NCBI RefSeq assembly: GCF_026016465.1
Contig: NZ_CP100390.1
Span: 3,330,501 to 3,394,500, forward strand
Reading direction: 5' to 3'
DNA length: 64,000 bases
Source of the DNA: Alkalimarinus alittae
GTDB lineage: Bacteria; Pseudomonadota; Gammaproteobacteria; Pseudomonadales; Oleiphilaceae
The translations under genes were made by a program, and so were the position numbers. This document shows, piece after piece, positions 56,741 through 64,000 of the stretch. Each line of letters opens with the position of its first letter. Position 1 is the first letter of the stretch. Below the pieces are notes generated by a model. That model did no database searches. It was not told where the DNA came from and was given only the letters and a program-made list of their open reading frames with translations.

Positions 56741-57129
56741 ACAATAAGGGAGTACATAGCTAGTTCCTACCCTGACACACTGTCAATGCAGCTTTATGTC
56801 ATCCTCGCAAAGCAAAGGCGGGAATAGCGGTAGATAATGGGTAAGCCCAAGCGGTATAACCACAGCATTAATAAATTGTGAACTAGGTATACCGCCCTCC
56901 ATTTTTTACAAAATTTCAAATTGCTAACCCCCATCACTGAATCAGAGGAGGTACAATTAGCACACAACCCACAAAATAGAATTCTATATAATAATATGCA
57001 AGATCTTGAACCTTTGCCCGCCACCAAAATTGGCTTGAGTACGTCCGAGCGCGTTATCTTAGTGACCATTGTGAGCATTTTGCTTTCATTTGGTTTATCG
57101 CTACTCTAGTGCTGATAACTCCCCGCCCG
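56741..57129. other. Intergenic region with a GCGGGAAT repeat and a doubtful small ORF
   Basis: A 389-bp gap between an MscS gene and the leftward gene ending at 57130. The GCGGGAAT-type repeat lies about 56797-56825 (imperfect). A frame from 56921 to 57109 could make 62 aa ending in one membrane segment (VILVTIVSILLSFGLSLL); a shorter start, ATG 56997, would give 37 aa. No ribosome site fits either start, so it is a weak candidate for a small membrane protein. Confidence 0.3.
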
Positions 57130-58461
57130 CTAAAACCTCGCGGCGTATTCGCGGTATAAACGATCAGCGTTTCCTCTCTGTTTTTCAAGCATTTCTAGGC
57201 GTATTTCTTCCATTTTTTTAAGTAATTCTGTCAACGGTGATCCGGCTTCAAGCTTTTTATCTAATAAACTGTCCGAATAAGCGCGTTGCTGGGCTCGAAT
57301 TTCTTCTAGCTTTTCGAGTGCATTGTTAATTACGGTAACGTTTAAGTCTGCCGACGGCGCCTGTTCGTCACGCTTCGATAGTAGAGTACCATCTATGGGT
57401 ATAGGTATAGGGCTGAGTTGCAGCGCTCCAACCTCAGGCTCAGACTGATCAACTAGGTCTATCTCTTGAATAGTTCTGACCTCACCGTCTTCCATTAAAA
57501 CGAGTCCTGATGATTTTATATCACCTAACACGGCACCAGATGGCGAGTGAAGATTAAAATGACCTTCAGCACGCCCCAAATATATTGCACCTACACCGAC
57601 CTCTTTTAATGTTTGAAGCTGCTGTTCACCCTTTTCATTACCCACCCATATTTTCAACTGTGAGAAGATCTCATCATTTTCATCTATCCATAGATTGCCA
57701 TCATGGTCAAACTCCGCCAGTTCAGCAAAGCCTTGCCCTGTTCGCGTACCAAATAGCTCGGTTCCGTTATCAACGATGCCATTCGCATTTTTATCTAACA
57801 CTAAATAGCCACTGCCCGAAGCAAGAGACGCAATCACCTCATCTGCTCCATCGCCTTCTAGGTCAAACTCAAAATACTGGTCAGTTAAGCTGACAGAATC
57901 AGTACCGAAATTTATCACCAAGGGATCTCTCATCTGCTGAACGTCCATTACAAATGATTCAGAGGTTTCATAAGTGGCTTGCTGGTTTAACTGAAGATAG
58001 AGCGAGAAATCGATCTCTCTGCCATCTTCAGTTTTGATTACACCATTAGAACTAAGCGCTAGATCCTGTGACTCAGAAACAAACTGATAACGCGACATTT
58101 CAATCTTCGCTTGCCCAGAAAAACCAGGAATAGCAGGCCCTACGGGTTGTCCATTTTTTATAGTCAGCGCATGAATGGCTTCTTTGCCGCTTAAAGCAAC
58201 ATCGACCATTTCGGTTAGCAATCGGTTATTTGAGAACTCGTTTGAAGCGTCACCATCGCGAGAAACAAGACTATTTGAATATAAATATAAACGGTCTTTA
58301 GAATGATATTGGTACGTTGCTTCATGCTCAGAGATTGCTGAGTTTCCAGAAACAGAAGGCGAGCCACTAGAAAGCCTTATAGAGGATTTTTCTTGCTGCT
58401 CAAGCTTACTAGATTGCGCAGCTTGAGCCGTTAGTTGAATAGTACTAGCGTCAATTTTCAC
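57130..58461 (-). CDS. Uncharacterised protein with EF-hand-like calcium loops
   Basis: 443 aa, no signal peptide. The N-terminal third is Ser/Gln-rich. Around residues 200-265 are aspartate-rich, calcium-loop-like segments: FDLEGDGADEVI, LDKNANGIVDNGTELFG and FDHDGNLWIDENDEIFSQLKIW. The TELFG with a following DxDGN loop is the wording seen in large RTX-type exoproteins, but here it occurs in a small stand-alone protein. A helical C-terminal region follows (EKLEEIRAQQRAY, MEEIRLEMLEKQRGNADRLY). Secretion by a signal-free route is possible. I do not recognise the family firmly. Confidence 0.7.
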   Translation of the reverse strand: MKIDASTIQLTAQAAQSSKLEQQEKSSIRLSSGSPSVSGNSAISEHEATYQYHSKDRLYLYSNSLVSRDGDASNEFSNNRLLTEMVDVALSGKEAIHALTIKNGQPVGPAIPGFSGQAKIEMSRYQFVSESQDLALSSNGVIKTEDGREIDFSLYLQLNQQATYETSESFVMDVQQMRDPLVINFGTDSVSLTDQYFEFDLEGDGADEVIASLASGSGYLVLDKNANGIVDNGTELFGTRTGQGFAELAEFDHDGNLWIDENDEIFSQLKIWVGNEKGEQQLQTLKEVGVGAIYLGRAEGHFNLHSPSGAVLGDIKSSGLVLMEDGEVRTIQEIDLVDQSEPEVGALQLSPIPIPIDGTLLSKRDEQAPSADLNVTVINNALEKLEEIRAQQRAYSDSLLDKKLEAGSPLTELLKKMEEIRLEMLEKQRGNADRLYREYAARF

Positions 58462-58610
58462 GTTTCTCTCCTCTCCACAATCGCCACTAGAGAAAAGGTA
58501 GGCCTACTCTAATTCTACTAAAAGGCGGCGATAAGCGTTTAGTCTAATTAGCTTATCGGCCATTTGAAGAGAAGCATGAGAGGGATTTTTATCTACATAA
58601 GTGATCTGGT

Positions 58611-59576
58611 TTATTTTTTATCCACGGGGACCCATTTACCCTCACTATTTTTACAAACGTCGTTATCTGTTGTTTCTTCACTACCATTCACGGTCTTGAA
58701 GTAGAGCTGTATTGTTTTACATTCTTGGCCTTTATATTGATACCCTCTTACTACGGTCAACTTACCGCCATTACCACTAGAGGGGTTTCTCCAAGCCTGA
58801 AACTTCTGACCTTGGTTCTGTAAAAGTTTTGCAGAAGCTTCATAAACGAGTTCGAAATCTTCATCGGTTAGCAAGCCTTCATTTTTCAAGCTAGCACGCA
58901 CCCTATCTTCCGTCCCTTTTAATAATTCGAAAGGCGTTGATACAATTCCTTTAAAGAAACCTGTCACCGCACCTTTCCCTGCCTCTTCACTAATACCTTT
59001 GGTGTTTTCAACAATATGTTCAACCCGTGTTAGATACCCTGGAATTTCCCCACGGGTTGTTTTAACTTCTTCTAATACCTTAGGAACTAATGGAATAATT
59101 TTATCGACCCGCTGATTGGTTTCACCCACAACCGCGGTAACACCCTCTACCGACTTTAATATAACAGGAAGCTCTTTTTGTAACTGTGCCACTTGCTTCT
59201 GAAGGGTATCAACTCGATCTAATATGGCAGGCAATGCGCCTCTAACAGCTTCAACTTCACTCAGCACCCCAGGAATTAATGCCCTAACCTTAGCCGTTTC
59301 TTCCAGAATGGGCGGGATTGATTCTGTGGTTTTATCAATGGTTTTTAGTATATCTGGCACACGCTCTAAAATGTCGGGAACGGTCGTGAGAATCGGCTCA
59401 ATGTTATGAGTCGTCCGATCAATTTGCTGGCTGACAGTACTAACTTGATCGAGTATTGCGGGTATTTGCTTACTGACACTTAATAGCGAGTAAGAGAAAT
59501 AAGCAATCGACCCCGCTATTAAGATCAAGGCAAATGAAAATAGTTTATCCCTGGCAGGTTTACTCGGCTTATCCAT
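58611..59576 (-). CDS. Membrane-anchored protein with IP-IL helical repeats
   Basis: 321 aa. One N-terminal membrane segment (~11-30) then a long extended region of repeats about 14-20 residues apart, each with a Pro followed by an aliphatic pair (IPAIL, VPDIL, IPPIL, IPGVL, LPAIL, LPVIL, VPKVL, IPGYL) and heptad-like spacing, suggesting a stalk or coiled coil. Residues ~205-225 include the glycine-rich GKGAVTGFFKGIVSTPF, and the last ~100 residues form a compact domain with two Cys (QECKTIQ, NDVCKN). Probably a periplasmic or cytoplasmic scaffold fixed to the inner membrane. Family unknown to me. Confidence 0.7.
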   Translation of the reverse strand: MDKPSKPARDKLFSFALILIAGSIAYFSYSLLSVSKQIPAILDQVSTVSQQIDRTTHNIEPILTTVPDILERVPDILKTIDKTTESIPPILEETAKVRALIPGVLSEVEAVRGALPAILDRVDTLQKQVAQLQKELPVILKSVEGVTAVVGETNQRVDKIIPLVPKVLEEVKTTRGEIPGYLTRVEHIVENTKGISEEAGKGAVTGFFKGIVSTPFELLKGTEDRVRASLKNEGLLTDEDFELVYEASAKLLQNQGQKFQAWRNPSSGNGGKLTVVRGYQYKGQECKTIQLYFKTVNGSEETTDNDVCKNSEGKWVPVDKK

Positions 59577-59679
59577 AAGGTAGTATCTCGCAGTTTTCGG
59601 GTGGTAAGTGGGTATATTCTAACGTCAGGTTAGTTTGCCCATCAACAACAGCCTAATCAATAAAGAATTTTCGCAGACG

Positions 59680-59711
59680 AAAAAAAACCGTGATTTAACA
59701 CGGTTTTTTTT
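59680..59711 (-). terminator. Strong terminator after fba
   Basis: Arms with eight A then CCGTG (59680-59692), loop ATTTAA, CACGG then eight T (59699-59711), 24 bp beyond the fba stop. A textbook intrinsic terminator for the leftward glycolysis genes; read the other way the A-tract also supplies Ts. Confidence 0.9.
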
Positions 59712-59734
59712 GCTGCTAATACGTTATGACCGAC

Positions 59735-60784
59735 TTATAATTCGCCAGCTTCGTAACGCTTATACATCACTTCGAGTGAGTCTGCTTTAATCTTGCTTGC
59801 GTTGCCTGATGTACCAAATGCATCATAACGCGCAATACAAATTTCAGTCATCGCCTTAACCGACTCTTTTAGGTATTTACGTGGGTCAAACTCTGATGGG
59901 TTATTACCCATAAAGCGACGAATAGCACCTGTTGAAGCCAAACGAAGGTCGGTATCGATATTTACTTTACGAACACCGTGCTTAATACCTTCAACAATCT
60001 GCTCTACTGGCACACCGTAAGTTTCTGGGATTTCACCACCAAACTCATTAATAATCGCCAACCACTCTTGAGGCACAGATGATGAGCCGTGCATAACAAG
60101 GTGAGTATTCGGGATACGCGAGTGAATCGCTTTAATACGATCGATCGCCAAAATATCATCTGTCGGTGGACGTGTAAATTTGTAAGCGCCGTGACTAGTA
60201 CCACAAGCGATAGCCAATGCATCTACACCGGTTTTCGCAACGAAGTCTGCTGCTTCTTCTGGGTCTGTCAGCATTTGCTCAGCCGTCAATATACCTTCTG
60301 CGCCAACGCCATCTTCTTCACCCGCCTGACCTGTTTCTAAAGAACCCAGGCAACCTAACTCACCTTCAACCGAAACACCACAGGCATGAGCCATATCCAC
60401 AGTACGACGTGTTACATCAACATTGTACTCGTAAGAAGCAGGCGTTTTACCGTCTTCCATCAACGAGCCGTCCATCATGACAGATGAGAAACCCAACTGA
60501 ATCGAGCGCTGACAGATCGCAGGTGATGTACCGTGATCCTGGTGCATACAAACAGGGATATGCGGAAATTCTTCAATGGCTGCAAGAATAAGATGCCTTA
60601 AAAAGGGTGCGCCTGCATAGCTGCGAGCGCCTGCAGAAGCCTGAACAATAACAGGACTATTAGTCTTGTCTGCAGCTTCCATAATAGCGCGCATTTGTTC
60701 AAGGTTGTTAACGTTGAACGCGGGTACACCATATCCAAATTCTGCTGCGTGATCGAGCATCTGACGCATGCTAATAAGTGCCAT
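59735..60784 (-). CDS. fba: Class II fructose-bisphosphate aldolase (Calvin-type)
   Basis: 349-aa zinc aldolase of glycolysis and gluconeogenesis. Metal and active-site residues lie in [29 protein letters not shown] and [11 protein letters not shown], and the phosphate-binding [14 protein letters not shown] is clear. Length and wording match the Fba subtype of Pseudomonas and Calvin-cycle bacteria, not E. coli FbaA (359 aa, other motif spacing). Gene order pgk-fba is normal for gammaproteobacteria. The 163-bp gap to pgk holds a GCGGGAAT-type repeat. Confidence 0.95.
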   Translation of the reverse strand: MALISMRQMLDHAAEFGYGVPAFNVNNLEQMRAIMEAADKTNSPVIVQASAGARSYAGAPFLRHLILAAIEEFPHIPVCMHQDHGTSPAICQRSIQLGFSSVMMDGSLMEDGKTPASYEYNVDVTRRTVDMAHACGVSVEGELGCLGSLETGQAGEEDGVGAEGILTAEQMLTDPEEAADFVAKTGVDALAIACGTSHGAYKFTRPPTDDILAIDRIKAIHSRIPNTHLVMHGSSSVPQEWLAIINEFGGEIPETYGVPVEQIVEGIKHGVRKVNIDTDLRLASTGAIRRFMGNNPSEFDPRKYLKESVKAMTEICIARYDAFGTSGNASKIKADSLEVMYKRYEAGEL

Positions 60785-60903
60785 GAGCTTTTCCTTTTAT
60801 TTATTTCCACGTAATGATACGTGCAAGTTTAATTCAATGTATTAAAAAGAGTGTAACAAAAACTAGCCAGTGCCCACTCTAAAATTCGCTACTCAATTTT
60901 CTT

Positions 60904-60929
60904 GTCATCTTCGCGAAGGCGGGAATGAC
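60904..60929. repeat. GCGGGAAT-type repeat, fba-pgk gap
   Basis: GTCATCTTCGC (60904-60914) and GCGGGAATGAC (60919-60929) form an 11-bp imperfect stem (9 of 11 paired). Same family as the hairpin at 45652-45671; lies 19 bp after the pgk stop. It may also help pgk transcription end. Confidence 0.6.
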
Positions 60930-60947
60930 CGTATTTCTATCAATGCA

Positions 60948-62111
60948 TTACTTAGTGCCGCGCGCTTCTAACATCGCGACAGCCGGTAGTACTTTACCTT
61001 CTACAAACTCAAGGAACGCACCGCCTCCTGTAGATATATAAGACACTTTATCTGCGATGTCGTATTTATCAACCGCTGCCAAGGTATCGCCACCACCTGC
61101 AATCGAGAAAGCATCGCTTTCAGCAATCGCCAATGAAAGCGCTTTAGTGCCTTCGCCAAACTGGTCGAATTCGAATACCCCTACAGGGCCATTCCAAATA
61201 ATCGTTTTAGCTTCTTTTAGTGTTGCAGCCAATGCGGTAACTGAGTCTGGGCCAATATCAAAGATCATGTCATCTTCAGCAACGTCAGCGGCGGCTTTAA
61301 GCGTGGCCTCTGCTGTTTCAGAGAACGCCTTACCCACGACAACATCAGTCGGCACAGGCACATCAACTTTAGCCATCAATGCTTTGGCGTTAGGAATCAA
61401 GTCATGTTCACAAAGCGACTTACCAACAGGGTTACCCGCTGCGGCTAAGAACGTGTTCGCGATACCGCCCCCAACAATCATCTTATCAACCACATCAGAT
61501 AGCGACTCAAGAACCGTTAACTTAGTAGATACCTTTGAACCGCCGACAATGGCGACCAATGGTCGTGCTGGGTTATCCAACGCTTTACCCAGTGCTTCTA
61601 ATTCGCCAGCCAATAATGGGCCCGCACAAGCAACAGGCGCGTACTTTCCTACACCGTGAGTTGACGCTTGAGCTCGGTGAGCCGTACCAAACGCATCCAT
61701 CACGTAGATATCACATAATGCAGCATAAGCACGAGAAAGTGACTCATCGTCTTTCTTCTCGCCTTTATTAAATCGAACATTTTCAAATAGCACGACTTGG
61801 CCGTCTTGCAAATCAACACCGTTCTGCCAGTCTGCAACCACATCCACTTGTTGGCCTAACAAACCAGACAAGTGCTCAGCGACAGGCTTTAATGAAAACT
61901 CTTCTGCAAATTCGCCTTCCGTGGGGCGACCTAAATGTGTCATCAACATCACCTTTGCACCGGCTTCTACCGCCAACTTAATGGTGGGTAAAGACGCTCT
62001 AATACGTGCATCACTGGTGACTTTGCCATCTTTAACGGGGACGTTAAGATCTTCACGGATCAATACTCGCTTTCCTGCAAGATCAAGATCTGTCATTTTG
62101 ATGATCGCCAT
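60948..62111 (-). CDS. pgk: Phosphoglycerate kinase
   Basis: 387 aa. Substrate-binding [22 protein letters not shown] (start), TSHLGRP-like [50 protein letters not shown] and the hinge/ATP region [17 protein letters not shown], with GGGDTLAA near the end. Length matches bacterial Pgk (387). It is 59 bp downstream of epd and 163 bp upstream of fba, the usual order. Confidence 0.97.
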   Translation of the reverse strand: MAIIKMTDLDLAGKRVLIREDLNVPVKDGKVTSDARIRASLPTIKLAVEAGAKVMLMTHLGRPTEGEFAEEFSLKPVAEHLSGLLGQQVDVVADWQNGVDLQDGQVVLFENVRFNKGEKKDDESLSRAYAALCDIYVMDAFGTAHRAQASTHGVGKYAPVACAGPLLAGELEALGKALDNPARPLVAIVGGSKVSTKLTVLESLSDVVDKMIVGGGIANTFLAAAGNPVGKSLCEHDLIPNAKALMAKVDVPVPTDVVVGKAFSETAEATLKAAADVAEDDMIFDIGPDSVTALAATLKEAKTIIWNGPVGVFEFDQFGEGTKALSLAIAESDAFSIAGGGDTLAAVDKYDIADKVSYISTGGGAFLEFVEGKVLPAVAMLEARGTK

Positions 62112-62170
62112 TCTTTATCCTCATGTACTCTAATTTAAACAGTATTTTTAACGGTAGTTTCAAGCAATAG

Positions 62171-63241
62171 TTAACGCTTATTAGCAGAGTCCAACCACAC
62201 CGATGCAACATCTAGCATACGGTTAGCAAACCCCCATTCATTATCAAACCAGGTCAATACCTTCACTAGCTTGCCATCACTCACTTGCGTCTGACTTCCA
62301 TCAACAATTCCCGATCGTGAATCGTGATTAAAATCAGACGAAGCCAGTGGCTCTTCAGTAAAACCTAACACACCCCCTAAACCATTTTGGGAGGCGCCTG
62401 ATAATATTTGGTTCACTTCCTGAATAGTGGTATTTCGACTGACGTTGATTGTTAAGTCGAGCAACGATACATTAATAGTCGGCACCCTGATCGCGACAGC
62501 ACTAAAGCGACCTTCCATTTCAGGGAGTAGTCGATCAACGCCTTTTGCCAACCCTGTATCAACCGGCACAATGTTATGCATTGCGCTACGGGTACGGCGT
62601 AAATCTTGATGGTGATACGCATCAATGGTTGGCTGATCATTCATGGCTGAATGGATGGTCGTGATCGTACCTCGCTCAATACCTAATTTCTCGTGCAACA
62701 CTTTAATAACTGGAACAATACAGTTAGTCGTGCAAGATGCATTGGAAACGATGCGGTCAGCACTAGATAGCGATTCGTGATTAATACCATATACAATGGT
62801 TTTATCTACATTAGCATCTGCAGGTTGTGAAAATAGCACCTTACCCGCGCCTGCGGTGATATGTGCTTCTGCGCCATCCCTGTCGCCAAACGCCCCAGTA
62901 CACTCCAACACAAGGTCTACATTTAAGGCTTTCCAAGGGAGTTTTTCAGGGGACTTTTGACTAATCACTTCAATATGATCGTGATGTGCATCTTTATCAT
63001 ATTCAGCATTGCTGTAGCGACTGCCACTTTTGATGCAAAGCCGACCCTCATTTACATTGACAGAGCCTGAAAAACGGCCATGTGTAGAGTCGTATCGAGT
63101 CAAATAAGCGATCGTATCAATGTCAGATAGCTCATTGATAGCGACAACTTGAATCTTCTCGCGATATCCATTCTCATACAACGCACGGAGCACACACTGC
63201 CCTATACGCCCATATCCATTTATCGCCACTCTGTATGACAT
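62171..63241 (-). CDS. epd: Erythrose-4-phosphate dehydrogenase / GAPDH family
   Basis: 356 aa. NAD fold opens VAINGYGRIGQCVLRALYE; catalytic Cys in SNASCTTNCIVPV; HSAMNDQPTIDAYHHQDLRRTRSA and VRVPTINVSLLDL are the Epd rather than GapA wording. Epd oxidises erythrose 4-phosphate for pyridoxal phosphate synthesis; in many gammaproteobacteria the gene sits between tkt and pgk exactly as here. A GapA role cannot be excluded by eye. Overall identity to E. coli Epd appears high at conserved blocks. Confidence 0.9.
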   Translation of the reverse strand: MSYRVAINGYGRIGQCVLRALYENGYREKIQVVAINELSDIDTIAYLTRYDSTHGRFSGSVNVNEGRLCIKSGSRYSNAEYDKDAHHDHIEVISQKSPEKLPWKALNVDLVLECTGAFGDRDGAEAHITAGAGKVLFSQPADANVDKTIVYGINHESLSSADRIVSNASCTTNCIVPVIKVLHEKLGIERGTITTIHSAMNDQPTIDAYHHQDLRRTRSAMHNIVPVDTGLAKGVDRLLPEMEGRFSAVAIRVPTINVSLLDLTINVSRNTTIQEVNQILSGASQNGLGGVLGFTEEPLASSDFNHDSRSGIVDGSQTQVSDGKLVKVLTWFDNEWGFANRMLDVASVWLDSANKR

Positions 63242-63357
63242 TTATTTACAACAACTCTTGTATGGATAACAATTATTGATCTTCACGTTAACACCTTCCT
63301 CTCATATTGCGAGAAGAAGGTTTGCACTCTAACAATCAAATATTTAAACAGTGATGT

Positions 63358-64000
63358 TTAAAGTAACTCTTCTGTTACAGCAACGATATTATCAACGGTA
63401 AAGCCGAACTCTTCATAGAGCTCATTAGCAGGTGCAGACTCACCATAAGTAGACATGCCTACGATACGGCCATCAAGACCTACATACTTATACCAAAAGT
63501 CTTCAATACCCGCTTCAATCGCTACTCGCGCTGAAACTTCTAAAGGCAATACGTGCTGTTTGTATTCAGCACCTTGCGCATCAAATACGTCCGTAGAGGG
63601 CATGGATACAACACGTACCTTAGTGCCTTTTCCGCGAAGCGCATCAGCAGCACTCTGAGCTAAACCAATTTCAGAACCGGTCGCAATCAATATTACATCT
63701 GGTGTACCTTCTGAGTCAGACAGGATATACCCACCACGCGCAATCAACGCAACCTGCTCAGCAGTACGATCCTGATGAGGTAAGCCCTGACGAGAGAATA
63801 TCAATGAAGAAGGACCGTCTTGACGCTCGATAGCTGATTTCCAAGCAACCGCTGACTCAACGGTGTCACATGGACGCCACAAGTTCATGTTGGGTGTATT
63901 TCTCAAGCTCGCCATCTGTTCAACAGGCTGGTGAGTGGGGCCATCTTCGCCCAGGCCGATAGAGTCGTGAGTATACACATTGATCACACGCTGCTTCATT
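63358..64000 (-). CDS. tkt: Transketolase, C-terminal part (runs off window)
   Basis: The visible ~213 codons are the end of a ~660-aa thiamine-diphosphate enzyme of the pentose phosphate pathway. The pyrimidine-domain residues [17 protein letters not shown] and GLPHQ are seen, followed by the C-terminal domain ([36 protein letters not shown]). The frame continues to the window edge, so the start lies outside. Order tkt-epd-pgk-fba is typical. The 116-bp gap to epd has no clear hairpin. Confidence 0.94.
   Translation of the reverse strand, partial: MKQRVINVYTHDSIGLGEDGPTHQPVEQMASLRNTPNMNLWRPCDTVESAVAWKSAIERQDGPSSLIFSRQGLPHQDRTAEQVALIARGGYILSDSEGTPDVILIATGSEIGLAQSAADALRGKGTKVRVVSMPSTDVFDAQGAEYKQHVLPLEVSARVAIEAGIEDFWYKYVGLDGRIVGMSTYGESAPANELYEEFGFTVDNIVAVTEELL

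Noticed and set aside
56946-56952. AGGAGGT as a ribosome site for a small gene
   Set aside because: No start codon at a fitting distance in an open frame; it reads as GAG-GAG-GT codons in the doubtful ORF.
61057-61659. Long open frame opposite pgk
   Set aside because: Antisense shadow of a clearly real gene; low-complexity Ser/Ala/Thr content.

Overview
The window reads as chromosomal DNA of a free-living, probably marine, gammaproteobacterium with AT-leaning, densely packed genes. Markers for this are the tkt-epd-pgk-fba glycolysis block, hdfR with maoP, rimK, serA facing a D-2-hydroxyglutarate dehydrogenase gene, an OprI/Lpp-like lipoprotein, and a Pseudomonas-type lipase with its foldase. 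An Oceanospirillales- or Marinobacter-like lipid and terpene degrader fits, but genus cannot be fixed by eye. I see no rRNA, tRNA, CRISPR array, prophage or intact insertion sequence.

Layout. 1-4.1 kb: secreted lipase, lipase foldase and a paralogue of apolipoprotein N-acyltransferase in one apparent operon, then a 5'-truncated gene ending at a REP-like inverted repeat. 4.3-17.1 kb: MscS channel, parE, a lone solute-binding protein, a subtilase lipoprotein, an amidase, and a hybrid sensor kinase coupled to a small membrane protein. 17.2-27.7 kb: an acyclic-terpene utilization cluster, atuR facing atuABCDEFG, with a palindromic operator candidate and two copies of a ~97-bp repeat either side of atuD. 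In the known pathway the Atu enzymes take citronellyl/geranyl-CoA through dehydrogenation, biotin-dependent carboxylation and hydration; atuH (acyl-CoA ligase) is absent here.

27.7-34.3 kb: maoP, a small secreted protein, hdfR, an unknown gene, then a rimK / M14-type amidohydrolase / rimB cluster, a striking 112-bp cloverleaf-like inverted-repeat element, an L,D-transpeptidase and a Braun-type lipoprotein. 34.5-45.6 kb: purine permease with apt, a beta-barrel protein, zntB, an OmpA-family gene apparently broken by one in-frame stop, then a magnesium/mechanosensitive group (MscS, an MgtE cytosolic-domain protein, full MgtE, a short MscS-like protein), an M42-like peptidase and MgtC.

45.8-64 kb: rluF-like pseudouridine synthase, ABC1 kinase, FAH-family hydrolase, D-2-hydroxyglutarate dehydrogenase opposite serA, an OmpA/glycine-zipper lipoprotein, a lysophospholipase-like hydrolase, rhlE-type helicase, another MscS, two unrecognised proteins (one with EF-hand-like loops, one with a long IP-IL coiled-coil-like repeat), and fba, pgk, epd and the 3' part of transketolase.

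Most genes are ordinary housekeeping or catabolic. The items most worth a second look are the cloverleaf element (32757-32868), the in-frame stop at 38435-38437, the MgtE-like partner protein, the lipase-linked Lnt paralogue and the rimK cluster.
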